From Schleiferilactobacillus harbinensis DSM 16991 (GTDB lineage Bacteria; Bacillota; Bacilli; Lactobacillales; Lactobacillaceae), in assembly GCF_000425885.1 (NCBI RefSeq), contig NZ_AUEH01000006.1, positions 28,778 through 92,777 on the forward strand: DNA of 64,000 nt. The letters are read 5' to 3'. The notes under the pieces are model-generated. The model was not told the DNA's origin, searched no databases, and was given only the letters and a program-made list of their open reading frames with translations. This document shows, in pieces, positions 14,594 to 24,061 of the stretch; position 1 is the stretch's first letter, and each line of letters opens with the position of its first letter. The translations under genes and the position numbers were made by a program.

Positions 14594-14953
14594 ATGAAAC
14601 ATCGTATTGGCCGAGTTGAATCAGAAATCCAGCGTGAAGTCACCGACATCCTGCTCAAGCGGGTCCGCGATCCGCGGGTTGAAGGAGTGACGATCACCGG
14701 TGTGGAGGTCACTCAGGATCTGCAATACTGCAAGATCTATTACAGCATTCTGTCCGATCTAGCGTCGGCGGCGGAAAAGGCCCAAGCTGGGCTGGATAAA
14801 GCCACCCCGCTGATTCGCCGGGAGTTGGGCCATCGCCTGACGACATACAAGATCCCTGAATTATCGTTCCATCAGGATCCGTCTGTCCGGTATGGTGAAC
14901 ACATTGATAAGCTGATTCGCCAACTGCATGTGCAGGATAATGATGAAAGCTAA
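14594..14953 (+). CDS. rbfA: 30S ribosome-binding factor A
   Basis: RbfA is a cold-shock assembly factor for the 30S subunit and acts on 16S rRNA maturation. The 119-residue product has the family start HRIGRVESEIQREVTDIL and the KH-like core VTQDLQYCKIYYSIL. The ATG at 14594 follows AGGGGGAG. It closes the operon, since a strong terminator follows within a few bases. In most relatives truB comes next; here 5.9 kb of other genes intervene. Confidence 0.95.
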   Translation: MKHRIGRVESEIQREVTDILLKRVRDPRVEGVTITGVEVTQDLQYCKIYYSILSDLASAAEKAQAGLDKATPLIRRELGHRLTTYKIPELSFHQDPSVRYGEHIDKLIRQLHVQDNDES

Positions 14954-14963
14954 GCATTAACTG

Positions 14964-15009
14964 AAGCGGTGTCTGACCATTCGCAGGAATGGGCGGGCAC
15001 CGCTTTTTT
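14964..15009 (+). terminator. Intrinsic terminator after rbfA
   Basis: A long stem joins GCGGTGTCTGACCATTC with GAATGGGCGGGCACCGC around GCAG, followed by TTTTTT. It ends the rimP-rbfA transcript and separates it from the accessory ABC block. Confidence 0.85.
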
Positions 15010-15036
15010 GCATTTCAGGTACGGAATTAGGGATTT

Positions 15037-15078
15037 CGTGACGCACAAACGTTACGGGCGAACTTCTGGGGGTATGCT
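15037..15078 (+). promoter_or_regulatory. Candidate activator sites and promoter of the ABC block
   Basis: Two CGTNACG palindromes (CGTGACG at 15037-15043 and CGTTACG at 15050-15056) sit 13 bases apart, directly upstream of a -10-like TATGCT (15073-15078). No good -35 box is present. The spacing resembles the paired sites bound by LytTR response regulators, and such a regulator is encoded nearby at 20068-20763. Binding is inference. Confidence 0.4.
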
Positions 15079-15117
15079 GGGGACAGTTAGAAAACGGGTG
15101 GCTTTGGAGAGGTGAGC

Positions 15118-16967
15118 ATGATGATTAAAAAAATGACAGATAAGCACTATTCAATCTGGGAAAACCTGCGCTGGTTCAATATTCAGCGGCGGGGTATCGC
15201 CGACCATTTAAGATGGTGGCTGCCGAGTATTCTCGTGATTCAATTGGGCATCACCCTGGTGAGCGCGGCTGTCCCGGCCATGCTTGTCCGGTTGCTGGGC
15301 CAGCACACGGGGTTGCCGCTGGTCGCGCTCTTGATGATCGGGATCGGCTTAGGGCTGGGATGTTTGCAATTCAGCCAAGCCGTCTTAGATACTTTCATGC
15401 GGATGGCCAGCAGCGCGGTGCGCAACGAAATGTTTGCCACGGATGGCGGCGACTACTTGCACATTCCCTATGTGGCTGCCGCCGACGCCCAAGTGCGGGC
15501 CAAGCGAGCAGAGAGTATGAATTATGGTTATGGTGGTGATGAGTCGGGAGTGGGAGTATTCTATAACACCCTTGTTCATACCGTGCAAAATGCTCTGATG
15601 ATCCTGGTTGATGCCGTAATCCTGGGGCAGGCGTCGTGGTGGATCGCAGGCGTAATTATCGCCACGACACTCCTCGCCTTCTATCCTCAACAATCTTTCC
15701 AACGGTTCCGCCGGCAGCAGCAGAAGGTCATGGAAGATCGGTGGACCCCCGGTAAATATATTCAACGTTCCAGTTTTCAAGAAGAGAATGGGAAGGATAT
15801 CCGGCTGTATCACATGGCGGGGTGGTATCAGGGCAAGTACGATCAATTTGTGGCGGCCACCAACCAGACCCAAACCAAGATTGAACGCCGCCAGTTCTGG
15901 GTCAGCAGCGGGTCGGCCTTGTTAACCTTGATTCGAAATACTGTAGGCTACGGTGTCTTACTCCTGCTCATGGTCAATAAACAGGTGAGTATCAGCCAAT
16001 TCACTTTTATTTCACCTTGTTGAGTACCGTCGGCATGACTGTCGAAGCCGTTCTGACTCAGTATGGCCTCCTCAAGGGGGCCAATACGGATGTCAACACC
16101 GGACGCCGCTTTCTGGATTGGGCCGAGGCAGTCATCCAAGATATGCCCCAGGGCAAAACCGTCCCGCATTTCGATGCGCGCAAGCCGCTCACGGTGGTGT
16201 TTGACCACGTCAGTTTCACTTACCCGGACGGTACCGCCCCCGTCCTCAATGATATTTCCTTCACGCTGCATGCCGGTGAGCGTATTGCCCTCGTCGGCCT
16301 GAACGGGGTCGGTAAAACAACGATCACCATGTTGATGATGGGGTTGTTAACGCCTAACAGCGGGACCATCACGATCAATGACATTAATATCCAGGATATT
16401 CCGCCGGCCACGCTGCGCAGCTATTTCGCGCCGGTTTTCCAAGAAAGCACCGTATTTGCCGGCAGCGTCGGCTATAACGTTGCAATGACGCGGGACTACG
16501 ATGAACAACGGGTCCGAAATGCCTTGGCGGAAGCGGGCTTAACTGCGGATATCGACAAATTAGCACATGGTCTCCAGACAGAATTGACTAATTACATTCA
16601 GGACGATGGCGTGACGTTATCCGGCGGGTAGACCCAAAAATTAATGATTGCCCGGGCATTGTACCGGGATGCGCCGATCCTGTTACTCGATGAGCCCACT
16701 GCCGCGCTGGATGCGTTGGCGGAAAGTGCGTTATATCAAAATTATCAGAAAATGGCGGCAGGCAAGACCAGCCTGTTCATTTCGCACCGGTTGGCGTCCA
16801 CCCGGTTCTCAGATCGCATTCTGTTCTTACAATAGGGGCAAATTGCCGCCAGTGGGACCCATGAAGAATTGCTGGCCCACTGCCCGGCATACACAGCGTT
16901 ATACCGCACCCAGAGTCAATGTTATACTGAGAAACAAACTGGTCAGGAGGCGGTCCAAGATGCCTAA
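15118..16967 (+). pseudogene. ABC exporter subunit (TMD-NBD), disabled by one frameshift and two stops
   Basis: Three frames together spell one ABC exporter half-transporter: a membrane domain (about 15118-16150), Walker A LVGLNGVGKTTITML, signature LSGG, Walker B LLLDEPTAALD, and a tail ending at 16967. The first frame breaks near the T4 run at 16005-16008; one more T would restore FTFYFTLLSTVG. TAG at 16629-16631 replaces the Gln expected after LSGG, and TAG at 16833-16835 interrupts the segment before GQIAASGTHEELL. Its end overlaps the next ABC gene by eight bases, so the two once formed a heterodimeric exporter. The starts at 15118 or 15121 both follow GGAGAGG. Confidence 0.85.
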
Positions 16968-18871
16968 GAAAAAGCAAGCGCCAGAGGCTAATCATCATTC
17001 TTACCGTGAATATCTTCATTATGCCAACCTGCTGCGGCCGCATTCCGTTGCGGTCCAAGCCGCGTTGGCCGTGGTCACCCTGCTCCAAGGATACGCCGCC
17101 GTCCTTCTTAGGGGTACTGGTCACGCAACTGACCGTGCCCAACGTGACGATGGCGCAACTATGGCCGATGACGGCGGCCTTCCTGGGCACCATCTTCGTC
17201 CTTGCAATCATCGGCTATCGGTTGACGATGCATGCCAACGTGAATGCCTGGGGCTCTTGGTTCGGCATGCAAGCCATGACCAACAAGAAGATGCTGACAG
17301 TGACCTATCCCACGTTCATTGATCCAAAATTTCGGGATGAGTATGCGGCAGCTAACACCAGCATTATGTTTTCTGGCGGTTTCGGCCGGTTTGTCACCCA
17401 AGTCGTCAATAGCGTGTGCGGTCTGATTGCGGCGGTTGTTCTTTCTGGTGCGTCACTCGTTGCGTTGTTTACCGCCCGCAGCCAAGAAACAACCGCCTTG
17501 GCCCGATTTTCTAATTCACCGTGGCTGTTGGTGCTCATGCTAGTAATTATTGCGATTCCAGTGGTCATGGCCTTTCCTTTGGCTAAATTGAGCGGCAAAT
17601 ACATGCGGAAGTTCTATAACTTCAACGTGCAGTTTAACCGGATGGGAGCGTACTACATCCAAACCGTGTTTGACGATTATGTCATTGGCAAAGTGATTCG
17701 AATTTTTGACCCCCTCGATCACTTGCTGCACCATTTTGCCAAAGAAAATCGAACTCAAATCAGCGAAGACAACAAAATGCTGACCCAGGCCACTGCCGCC
17801 CGCAGTCTCAATAATATTGTACTGAGCGTTATTATCGGAATGCTTTACGTGGTCGTCGGCATCAAAGGCTTGGCTGGGGCAATATCGATTGGGGCCGTGA
17901 TTGCCTATGTGGGTTATCTGCAACAGGTGATCGGTGCACTCACCACAATGATGGATACGATTGGCACGAGTGCATCTATCTTGAAGGGCTTGGATCAATT
18001 CATTGATTTCATTGAATATCCAGATGCGCCCGCCAAGGGGAGGCTGCCGATCGAGAAACGGTTGGATAATAACTATGAGATCAAAGTAGACGATGTGAGC
18101 TATCGCTATCCGGGCACTCAGGAGTGGGCATTGCGCCACGTGACCCTGCAATTCAAAGTCGGCCAACGGTTAGCGCTGGTTGGCCCAAACGGTAGTGGCA
18201 AGACGACGCTCATTAAGCTCCTGACCCGCTTGGCAGAACCAACAGAAGGCCGAATTCTGTTGAACGGCATCGATATCCAGAAATACGATATTCACGAATA
18301 TCAGCAGATTTTCGCCGTGGTGTTCCAGGATTACCGGTTGTTTGCCTTCTCAGTCGCTGATAATGTCGCGGTGAATACCCATAAGGATCCTGAGCGCATT
18401 CAGCGGGCATTGACCTTGGCCGGAGTGTGGGACAAAGTAGACAGAATGCCGAAAAAGACAGAAACCAGCCTCACCAAGAATATTGATCCCGCGGGGGTGG
18501 ACATCTCCGGTGGGGAAGCACAGAAAATTGCCATTGCCCGGGCCTGGTACAAAGACGCGCCATTCATCATTCTCGACGAACCGACTGCCGCTCTGGACCC
18601 GGTCTCGGAATATGAAATTTACCAGAAGTTTGATGACCTGATGGAGAAGAAAACGGCAATCTACGTTTCCCACCGCATGAGTTCGACCCGTTTCAGTCAG
18701 CGCATTGTCGTTTTGGACCACGGCCAGATTGTGGAGGACGGGACCCACGCGGCGTTGATGCAGGCGCAAGGGTTGTATTACCGGCTCTTTGAAGCTCAGG
18801 CGCAATACTACACGGCCGACAAAATTAAAGCCGAACGCAAAAACGCCGATGCCGCGTACGCCATCGACTAG
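16960..18871 (+). pseudogene. Second ABC exporter subunit, frameshifted near its N-terminus
   Basis: The ATG at 16960 follows CAGGAGG and begins MPKKKQAPEANHHSYREYL. The frame is lost near 17102-17104, where one surplus base moves the reading frame; downstream the sequence is open to 18871 (FLGVLVTQLTVPNV onward). The rest has a full membrane domain, Walker A GPNGSGKTTLIKLL, signature DISGGEAQKIAIARA and Walker B FIILDEPTAALDP. An ATG at 17006 could give a 621-residue product with a nonsense first 30 residues, so partial function is possible. The partner of this half-transporter is the disabled gene upstream. Confidence 0.75.
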
Positions 18872-18888
18872 CCAAATAATTTATATGA

Positions 18889-18921
18889 GTCGCTGTCAGT
18901 CCGTGCTGGCGGCGGCTTTTT
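18889..18921 (+). terminator. Intrinsic terminator after the ABC genes
   Basis: An 11-pair stem (18889-18899 with 18906-18916, including G-T pairs) is followed by TTTTT. It lies between the convergent ABC and histidine kinase genes and overlaps the kinase stop codon. Confidence 0.7.
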
Positions 18922-20071
18922 GACTTATTGTGGGTAAGGGCAGGGCGATCTCAGTTACGAACACGCCCTCTTCATATTGCCGGTTGATCATCCCGTTATA
19001 TTTCTCGACCAGCGCGTTGATCCGGCGAATGCCGAGGCCCCGTTTGTCGTTCTTCGTCGATGCATAATCGTAGTTGATATATTGATCCGCCGGTCGGGTA
19101 TTGGTCACAGAAATATAGAGCTGTTGCTTCATAATCGCAATGTAGACCCGCAGGAAGCGGTCGTCCGTTGCCGGCTGGGCTTCGATGGCCTCCAGGGCGT
19201 TGTCCAAAATGTTGCCAAGAATCACCACCAAATCAACAGCCTTAATGAGCGGTTGCGGGCCGACAAAGGCTTTCACATTCATCGGGATCTGCTGGTTCTT
19301 GGCCATGGTTAATTTGGCGTTCAGGACCGCGTCCAGCATCGGGTTGCCGGAGCGGACGATTTGTTCGATATCACCCAGGGAAGTCTCCAATTCGCCTAAA
19401 TAATGCTGCGCTTGGGCCACGTCGCCGTCGTGGAGATAGACTTTCAGCGATTGCAAATGATCGTGGTAATCGTGGCGCCAGCCGCGAATCTGCGCATAGA
19501 GATGGTTGACTTCTTTAATGTAGTTGGCCATGATGCCATCCAGTGATTGGGCATAGACCATGTCGGTTTGCTGGAACAAATAAGTGAGCAGGCCGGTCAC
19601 CAATTTCACGGTAAGCAGCCACAGCCCAAGAAGCAAGAAGCGCGCTGGTGTGTCTGAAATGAAAAAGAGGACGGCAAAAATCGCACCGGTGCCGCTCAGC
19701 AGCAGCCACAGCGGGCGAAAGGTTTGTCCCCGGGCAATATGCACGATGCAGGCGCTGATGACAATGGTGAATAGGCCAGCGGTACTCTTCGGCGACGATA
19801 ACCAAATCGGGGCCAGCGCCGCGAGTACCAGTAAACCGCCCAACACCATATCCGGCCAGCGGGCATGGAGCGGATCGCGGCCCAGCCAAGCATAGAGCTC
19901 CAGAACCAGCAGCGCGGCGAGAATGCCGCCCCAGGGGATAATGAAGGGCAGTGTAGCGATGGGGATCAGGGCCAGCCCCGACCACCACGGTTTCTTTTCC
20001 GGGTGCGCACTCAGCCAAAGCAGACCGCCTAAGGTGAAGAATAGGGTGCACCATAACAGTTGCCCGATCAT
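18896..20071 (-). CDS. HPK10-type sensor histidine kinase (AgrC/ComD-like)
   Basis: This 391-residue protein has about six hydrophobic segments in residues 1-165, then a cytoplasmic kinase domain. The H box GWRHDYHDHLQ puts the phospho-accepting His near residue 200, in the WRHDY form of peptide-sensing HPK10 kinases. The N box GNILDNALEAIEA and the G box KNDKRGLGIRRIN are intact. Its ATG overlaps the response regulator stop by four bases, so the two are co-translated. Kinases of this class usually sense secreted peptides; I found no peptide gene here. The convergent ABC exporter genes may have been its partners. Confidence 0.88.
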   Translation of the reverse strand: MIGQLLWCTLFFTLGGLLWLSAHPEKKPWWSGLALIPIATLPFIIPWGGILAALLVLELYAWLGRDPLHARWPDMVLGGLLVLAALAPIWLSSPKSTAGLFTIVISACIVHIARGQTFRPLWLLLSGTGAIFAVLFFISDTPARFLLLGLWLLTVKLVTGLLTYLFQQTDMVYAQSLDGIMANYIKEVNHLYAQIRGWRHDYHDHLQSLKVYLHDGDVAQAQHYLGELETSLGDIEQIVRSGNPMLDAVLNAKLTMAKNQQIPMNVKAFVGPQPLIKAVDLVVILGNILDNALEAIEAQPATDDRFLRVYIAIMKQQLYISVTNTRPADQYINYDYASTKNDKRGLGIRRINALVEKYNGMINRQYEEGVFVTEIALPLPTISQKAAASTD

Positions 20072-20763
20072 TGCCGCGCCAACTTTCTGAACCGCTCCCA
20101 GAAGGCCTGCTTGACCGCTTGCGTCCGGTTCCGGGCGAGGGGTACGGCGACCCCGTTGGCCAAAGTGACCGTGTCTTTGCCAATGGTGCGGATGTGGTCA
20201 ATGTTCACCAAAGCCGACCGGTGGGTCAGAATGAAGCGATTGTCCAATTGGGTGCGAATATTCTGAATGCTGTCTTTGAAGGCGTCTTGACGTTCTTGGG
20301 TGATGACCGTCAAATAGTGACCATCCACGGTAAAGGCCATGATGTCATACAGGTAAACTTGGGTCGATCCGTCGGCCAGGGGCAGGATAATGAATGGCGG
20401 CCGCTCGGTAGCGGCGGCCCGATCAAGCAGTTTGGTCAGTTTCTCCGGAGTGATCGGCTTCAAAATGTAATCTAAGGCGTTCACATCGTAGCCGTCGAAG
20501 ACGTAGTCATCATAATTGGACAAGAAAGCCAGGGGCATTTTTGCATCCTGCGCGCGAATCTTTTTGGCCACTGCCATTCCGTCCATACCAGGCAGTTTGA
20601 TGTCCAGCAGAATCAGATCAAAGTGGGGATGATCCGGCCAGGCAAACAGGAACTGCTCGCCTGACGCGAAGACAGTCCAAGTTAAATCACGGTGTAAGCT
20701 AGCCAACATATCCGTGAGGGTCTGCTGCATCGTTGGATTATCTTCCACAATGGCAATTTCCAT
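20068..20763 (-). CDS. LytTR-family response regulator
   Basis: The 231-residue protein has an N-terminal receiver domain (acidic pocket VEDN at 6-9, phospho-acceptor Asp near 54 in LLDIKLPGMDG) and a C-terminal LytTR DNA-binding domain from about residue 135 (AFTVDGHYLTVIT through RTIGKDTVTLANG). An AAGGTG site precedes the ATG. It is co-transcribed with the downstream histidine kinase. Regulators of this type activate bacteriocin, competence or quorum-sensing operons; the paired CGTNACG sites at 15037-15056 are a plausible local target. Confidence 0.9.
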   Translation of the reverse strand: MEIAIVEDNPTMQQTLTDMLASLHRDLTWTVFASGEQFLFAWPDHPHFDLILLDIKLPGMDGMAVAKKIRAQDAKMPLAFLSNYDDYVFDGYDVNALDYILKPITPEKLTKLLDRAAATERPPFIILPLADGSTQVYLYDIMAFTVDGHYLTVITQERQDAFKDSIQNIRTQLDNRFILTHRSALVNIDHIRTIGKDTVTLANGVAVPLARNRTQAVKQAFWERFRKLARQ

Positions 20764-20853
20764 GAGCGTGCACCTTCTTTTTCATTTTCCTTATTCAGTG
20801 TACCTTAAATCAAATTGACTTTCGATTGGCGTTGGTGCTGACATTGAACTCTT

Positions 20854-20882
20854 TTGTTCCCGCCACCGTTCTGCTGTAAACT
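20854..20882 (+). promoter_or_regulatory. Candidate promoter of truB-ribF-hemW
   Basis: TTGTTC (20854-20859) and TAAACT (20877-20882) are separated by 17 bases and lie about 40 bases before the truB start. Both boxes are weak matches. The rbfA terminator and the opposed kinase genes mean truB needs its own promoter. Confidence 0.45.
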
Positions 20883-20922
20883 AGAGGCTACATACTTGAA
20901 TCGAATTATTGGAGGAATTGTT

Positions 20923-21843
20923 GTGATCAACGGCTTTATCCCCTTGCATAAGGAAGCAGGGATGACGAGTTTTGATTGTGTGGCAGCGGTGCGCAAGCTC
21001 GCCCGCCAGAAGCGGGTGGGGCATGGGGGCACCCTGGATCCGGATGTGGATGGGGTGCTGCCGATTTGTTTAGGGGTCGCCACGAAGCTGGTGGATCGGC
21101 TGCAAACCATGCCCAAGACCTACACGGGTGAAATCACTCTGGGCTTCGCGACGGATACCGAGGATTTGAGCGGAAAAGAAATTGCCCGCCAACGGCTGAC
21201 GGCGCCGTTTACCGAGCTGGCCATTGATCAGGCGATGGCCTCTTTTCAGGGCGCTTACGATCAAACCCCGCCGTTATATTCTGCTGTGCGGGTCAATGGC
21301 AAACATCTCTATGAATACGCCCGGGCTGGCGAGACGGTGGCTCGGCCGACGCGGACGGTGCATGTGTATCATTTCGACCGCACGAGCGCCCCTGTCTTTA
21401 ATGAAGAAACCGGGGAGCAGACTTTTTCATTCACAGCACAAGTCGCGAAGGGGACGTATATCCGGACACTGGCCTCCGATTTGGGCCAGCGGCTGGGCGT
21501 GCCGGCGGTGATGAGTCAATTGACTCGTCAGGCCAGCGGCGGCTTTCAATTGGCCGAAAGCGTCACATTGGCCGACTTGGCGGCCGCACCCTTAACTGAT
21601 TTTGTGCGGCCGATCCAGGCAGTGTTTTCGAACATGCCGATTGAAGACTTGACCCCGGCGGCCTGGACCCGGGTCCAGCATGGCAATTACCTGCGCTTAA
21701 CCCGTCCTGCGACCGATGGCAATGAGCTGTTTCTTCGGTATGGTGGGGACATTCAGGCGATTTACCGCTATGAGACCCAGACCGGCACCTGGCGGGCGGC
21801 CCAAATGCTGCTGCATGAAACAACGGGAAAGGAGGCGGAGTGA
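20923..21843 (+). CDS. truB: tRNA pseudouridine-55 synthase
   Basis: TruB makes pseudouridine 55 in the T loop of tRNAs. The GTG at 20923 follows GGAGG with a 7-base gap and gives MINGFIPLHKEAGMTSFDCV, the usual TruB start; the longer in-frame extension is untranslated leader. GHGGTLDPDVDGVLP carries the catalytic Asp near residue 39, and KTYTGEITLGFATDTED is the next family motif. The 306-residue protein is full length. Its stop overlaps the ribF region, and ribF follows without a gap. Confidence 0.95.
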   Translation: MINGFIPLHKEAGMTSFDCVAAVRKLARQKRVGHGGTLDPDVDGVLPICLGVATKLVDRLQTMPKTYTGEITLGFATDTEDLSGKEIARQRLTAPFTELAIDQAMASFQGAYDQTPPLYSAVRVNGKHLYEYARAGETVARPTRTVHVYHFDRTSAPVFNEETGEQTFSFTAQVAKGTYIRTLASDLGQRLGVPAVMSQLTRQASGGFQLAESVTLADLAAAPLTDFVRPIQAVFSNMPIEDLTPAAWTRVQHGNYLRLTRPATDGNELFLRYGGDIQAIYRYETQTGTWRAAQMLLHETTGKEAE

Positions 21844-21845
21844 GT

Positions 21846-22796
21846 ATGGAAGTCATTTCCTTAGCCAGCCCAGTGCCAGATACGGCGGCATACACCACGC
21901 CGCGGGTGCTCGTGTTAGGCTTCTTTGACGGCGTCCACCGCGGCCACCAAGCGGTGATCGCCAAGGGGCGGGCGATTGCGGACCAGCATGGCTGGCCGCT
22001 GAGCGTGCTCACTTTTGCGGATCATCCGGCGGTGATTTACCGCGGGGCAGACCGGGCGACTTTTGAATACTTATCACCCATCACTGAAAAGACGGCTTTA
22101 ATGGCCCGCTTCGGCGTGGATCAGCTTTTTGTGATCCATACGGATACCAGTTTCAAGCAGGTGACGTCGCAACAATTTATTGACCGGTACGTGGTCGGGC
22201 TTGATGCTCAGATCGTCGTGGCCGGCTTCGATTACACCTTCGGCCCCCGGGACGTGGCCAATATGCAGACGATCGATCAGTTTGCCCAGGGCCGCTTCCA
22301 AGCAGTGGCCGTACCGCCTGTGGCCTTCAATGACATCAAAGTTGGCTCGACGGAAATTCGTGAACTGCTCATCGCCGGCAAGGTGGATCAGGCCAACGAC
22401 CTGCTGGGCTGGACCTATTGCAACACGGGTACCGTAGTGCATGGGTTGCAGCGGGGGCGGGAGTTGGGCTACCCGACGGCCAACCTGGCTGTCACACCCA
22501 ACGAAGTCGTCCCCGGTATCGGCATCTATGCCACTCGCTTTTTTGTCCGCGGCCAGTGGTACCCCAGCATGACCTCCATCGGCCACAACGTGACATTTGA
22601 ACCGAATCAGCCCCTCACGGTGGAAAGCAACCTGCTGGACTTCAACGGCGATATCTACGGTGAACCGGCCAAAATCGTCTGGGATCACTACCTGCGCGGC
22701 GAGGTGAAATTCTCCTCCGCCCAGGGTCTGATTGACCAGCTAGCCCAAGATGCCGCCCATACACGACAGTATTATGCAGAAAGGACCCAACCCTAA
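21846..22796 (+). CDS. ribF: Bifunctional riboflavin kinase/FAD synthetase
   Basis: RibF phosphorylates riboflavin to FMN and adenylates FMN to FAD. The N-terminal nucleotidyltransferase domain has LGFFDGVHRGHQAVI and the later VGSTEIRELL (S-x-T/R-type motif); the C-terminal kinase domain has GRELGYPTANL. The ATG at 21846 fits the AAAGGAGGCGG site better than the GTG at 21840, which is only a few bases from it. The product is 316 residues. The gene starts at the truB stop and ends in a TAATG overlap with hemW. Confidence 0.94.
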   Translation: MEVISLASPVPDTAAYTTPRVLVLGFFDGVHRGHQAVIAKGRAIADQHGWPLSVLTFADHPAVIYRGADRATFEYLSPITEKTALMARFGVDQLFVIHTDTSFKQVTSQQFIDRYVVGLDAQIVVAGFDYTFGPRDVANMQTIDQFAQGRFQAVAVPPVAFNDIKVGSTEIRELLIAGKVDQANDLLGWTYCNTGTVVHGLQRGRELGYPTANLAVTPNEVVPGIGIYATRFFVRGQWYPSMTSIGHNVTFEPNQPLTVESNLLDFNGDIYGEPAKIVWDHYLRGEVKFSSAQGLIDQLAQDAAHTRQYYAERTQP

Positions 22797-23941
22797 TGGT
22801 GGCTGCGTACATCCACATCCCGTTTTGTGAACATATTTGCTACTATTGCAATTTTAATAAGGTTTTCATCCAGGGCCAGCCGGTGGATGACTATATCACG
22901 CGGTTGCTAGAAGAAATTAAGATGGTGTTGGCTGAATACCCGGATGAATCGATCGAGACCGTCTATATCGGCGGCGGGACACCGAGTGCGTTGTCCCCGG
23001 AACAGATGGACCGGCTGCTCAGCGGAGTCAACGACCTGCTGCCGCTGCCAGCTGGCGGCGAATTCACCATTGAATGCAATCCCAACAACTTGCTGACCAT
23101 GGATCTCCTGCACGTGTTCAAAGACCACGGGGTCAATCGCTTGAGTGTCGGTGTCCAGTCGTTTGACGACGCGGTGTTGAAGAAAATCGGCCGCACCCAC
23201 CGGGCCAAGGACGTGTACACCGCCTTCAAAAATGCCCGGGCGGCCGGCTTCGACAACATGTCCATGGACCTGATCTACCGTTTGCCGGGGCAGACCTATG
23301 ATGATTTTGCCGATAGCTTGCGCCAAGCGGTGTCCCTGGATCTGCCCCACTATGCAACGTATTCCCTGATTCTGGAGCAGCGAACCGTATTCTATAACCT
23401 GATGCGTGCGGGCAAGCTCCACCTGCCCAGCGATGACACGGAGGCTGACGAGTATGAACTGGCCATGGATTATTTCGCCGATCACGGGCTTCACCAATAC
23501 GAAATCAGCAACTTTGCCAAGCCCGGGTACGAATCGGTGCACAACAAGAAGTATTGGCAGAATGAAGACTACTTTGGCTTCGGCGCCGGCGCCTGGGGCT
23601 ACCTGGATCGGGATCGCTACCATAATTTCGGCCCGATTCAGCAATATCTGAACCCGTTACGGGCGGGCAAGGTGCCGGTGTTTGCCCGCCAATTGGTTTC
23701 TCCCGAGGAACAAATGGAAGAGCAGATGTTTCTTGGGCTGCGCTTGAATGCCGGGGTGGACCGCCAGCGTTTTGCCCAGCGCTTCAAGATGACCATCGAG
23801 GACGTGTACGGGCAAACGGTGCCGGAACTCGTCGCCCAGGGATTGGTCACCGATGATGGCCGCCATGTCGCGCTGACCAAGCGGGGCCGCTTCATCGGCA
23901 ACGATGTGTTTGAAAAATTCTTGCTGGATGATGCCGATTAG
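22796..23941 (+). CDS. hemW: Radical SAM protein HemW (coproporphyrinogen oxidase-like)
   Basis: The FCEHICYYCNF motif (Cys 11, 15, 18) binds the radical-SAM 4Fe-4S cluster, and YIGGGTPSAL and the HemN C-terminal domain follow. The 381-residue length and the CxxxCxxCN form fit HemW, a heme chaperone-like family, rather than a true HemN. Lactobacilli normally do not make heme, so the substrate here is unclear. The start overlaps the ribF stop, and a promoter for hrcA follows after 39 bases. Confidence 0.9.
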   Translation: MVAAYIHIPFCEHICYYCNFNKVFIQGQPVDDYITRLLEEIKMVLAEYPDESIETVYIGGGTPSALSPEQMDRLLSGVNDLLPLPAGGEFTIECNPNNLLTMDLLHVFKDHGVNRLSVGVQSFDDAVLKKIGRTHRAKDVYTAFKNARAAGFDNMSMDLIYRLPGQTYDDFADSLRQAVSLDLPHYATYSLILEQRTVFYNLMRAGKLHLPSDDTEADEYELAMDYFADHGLHQYEISNFAKPGYESVHNKKYWQNEDYFGFGAGAWGYLDRDRYHNFGPIQQYLNPLRAGKVPVFARQLVSPEEQMEEQMFLGLRLNAGVDRQRFAQRFKMTIEDVYGQTVPELVAQGLVTDDGRHVALTKRGRFIGNDVFEKFLLDDAD

Positions 23942-23980
23942 CACCCGCACCGAAAACCTGCTAAAAATATCGCTGAGCCA

Positions 23981-24009
23981 TTGACTTCAAAGCGCTTGGT
24001 TGGTATATT
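23981..24009 (+). promoter_or_regulatory. Promoter of the hrcA heat-shock operon
   Basis: TTGACT (23981-23986) and TATATT (24004-24009) are spaced by exactly 17 bases. Transcription would start near 24016, just before the CIRCE element, so repressor binding there would block initiation or early elongation. Confidence 0.85.
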
Positions 24010-24019
24010 ATGTAGTGTA

Positions 24020-24046
24020 TTAGCACTCAACATCATTAAGTGCTAA
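24020..24046 (+). promoter_or_regulatory. CIRCE operator for HrcA
   Basis: TTAGCACTC, nine bases, then AAGTGCTAA. The CIRCE consensus is TTAGCACTC-N9-GAGTGCTAA, so this differs at one base in the right arm. It sits between the promoter and hrcA, the standard arrangement for autoregulated class I heat-shock operons. Confidence 0.93.
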
Positions 24047-24061
24047 AAAGAGGTGGTAGCG

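Noticed and set aside
16017..16967. Amber codons as evidence of a recoded genetic code
   Set aside because: Apparently intact genes also end in TAG, including the lepA, dnaJ and 35142 genes, and frameshifts accompany the stops. Decay is the simpler explanation.
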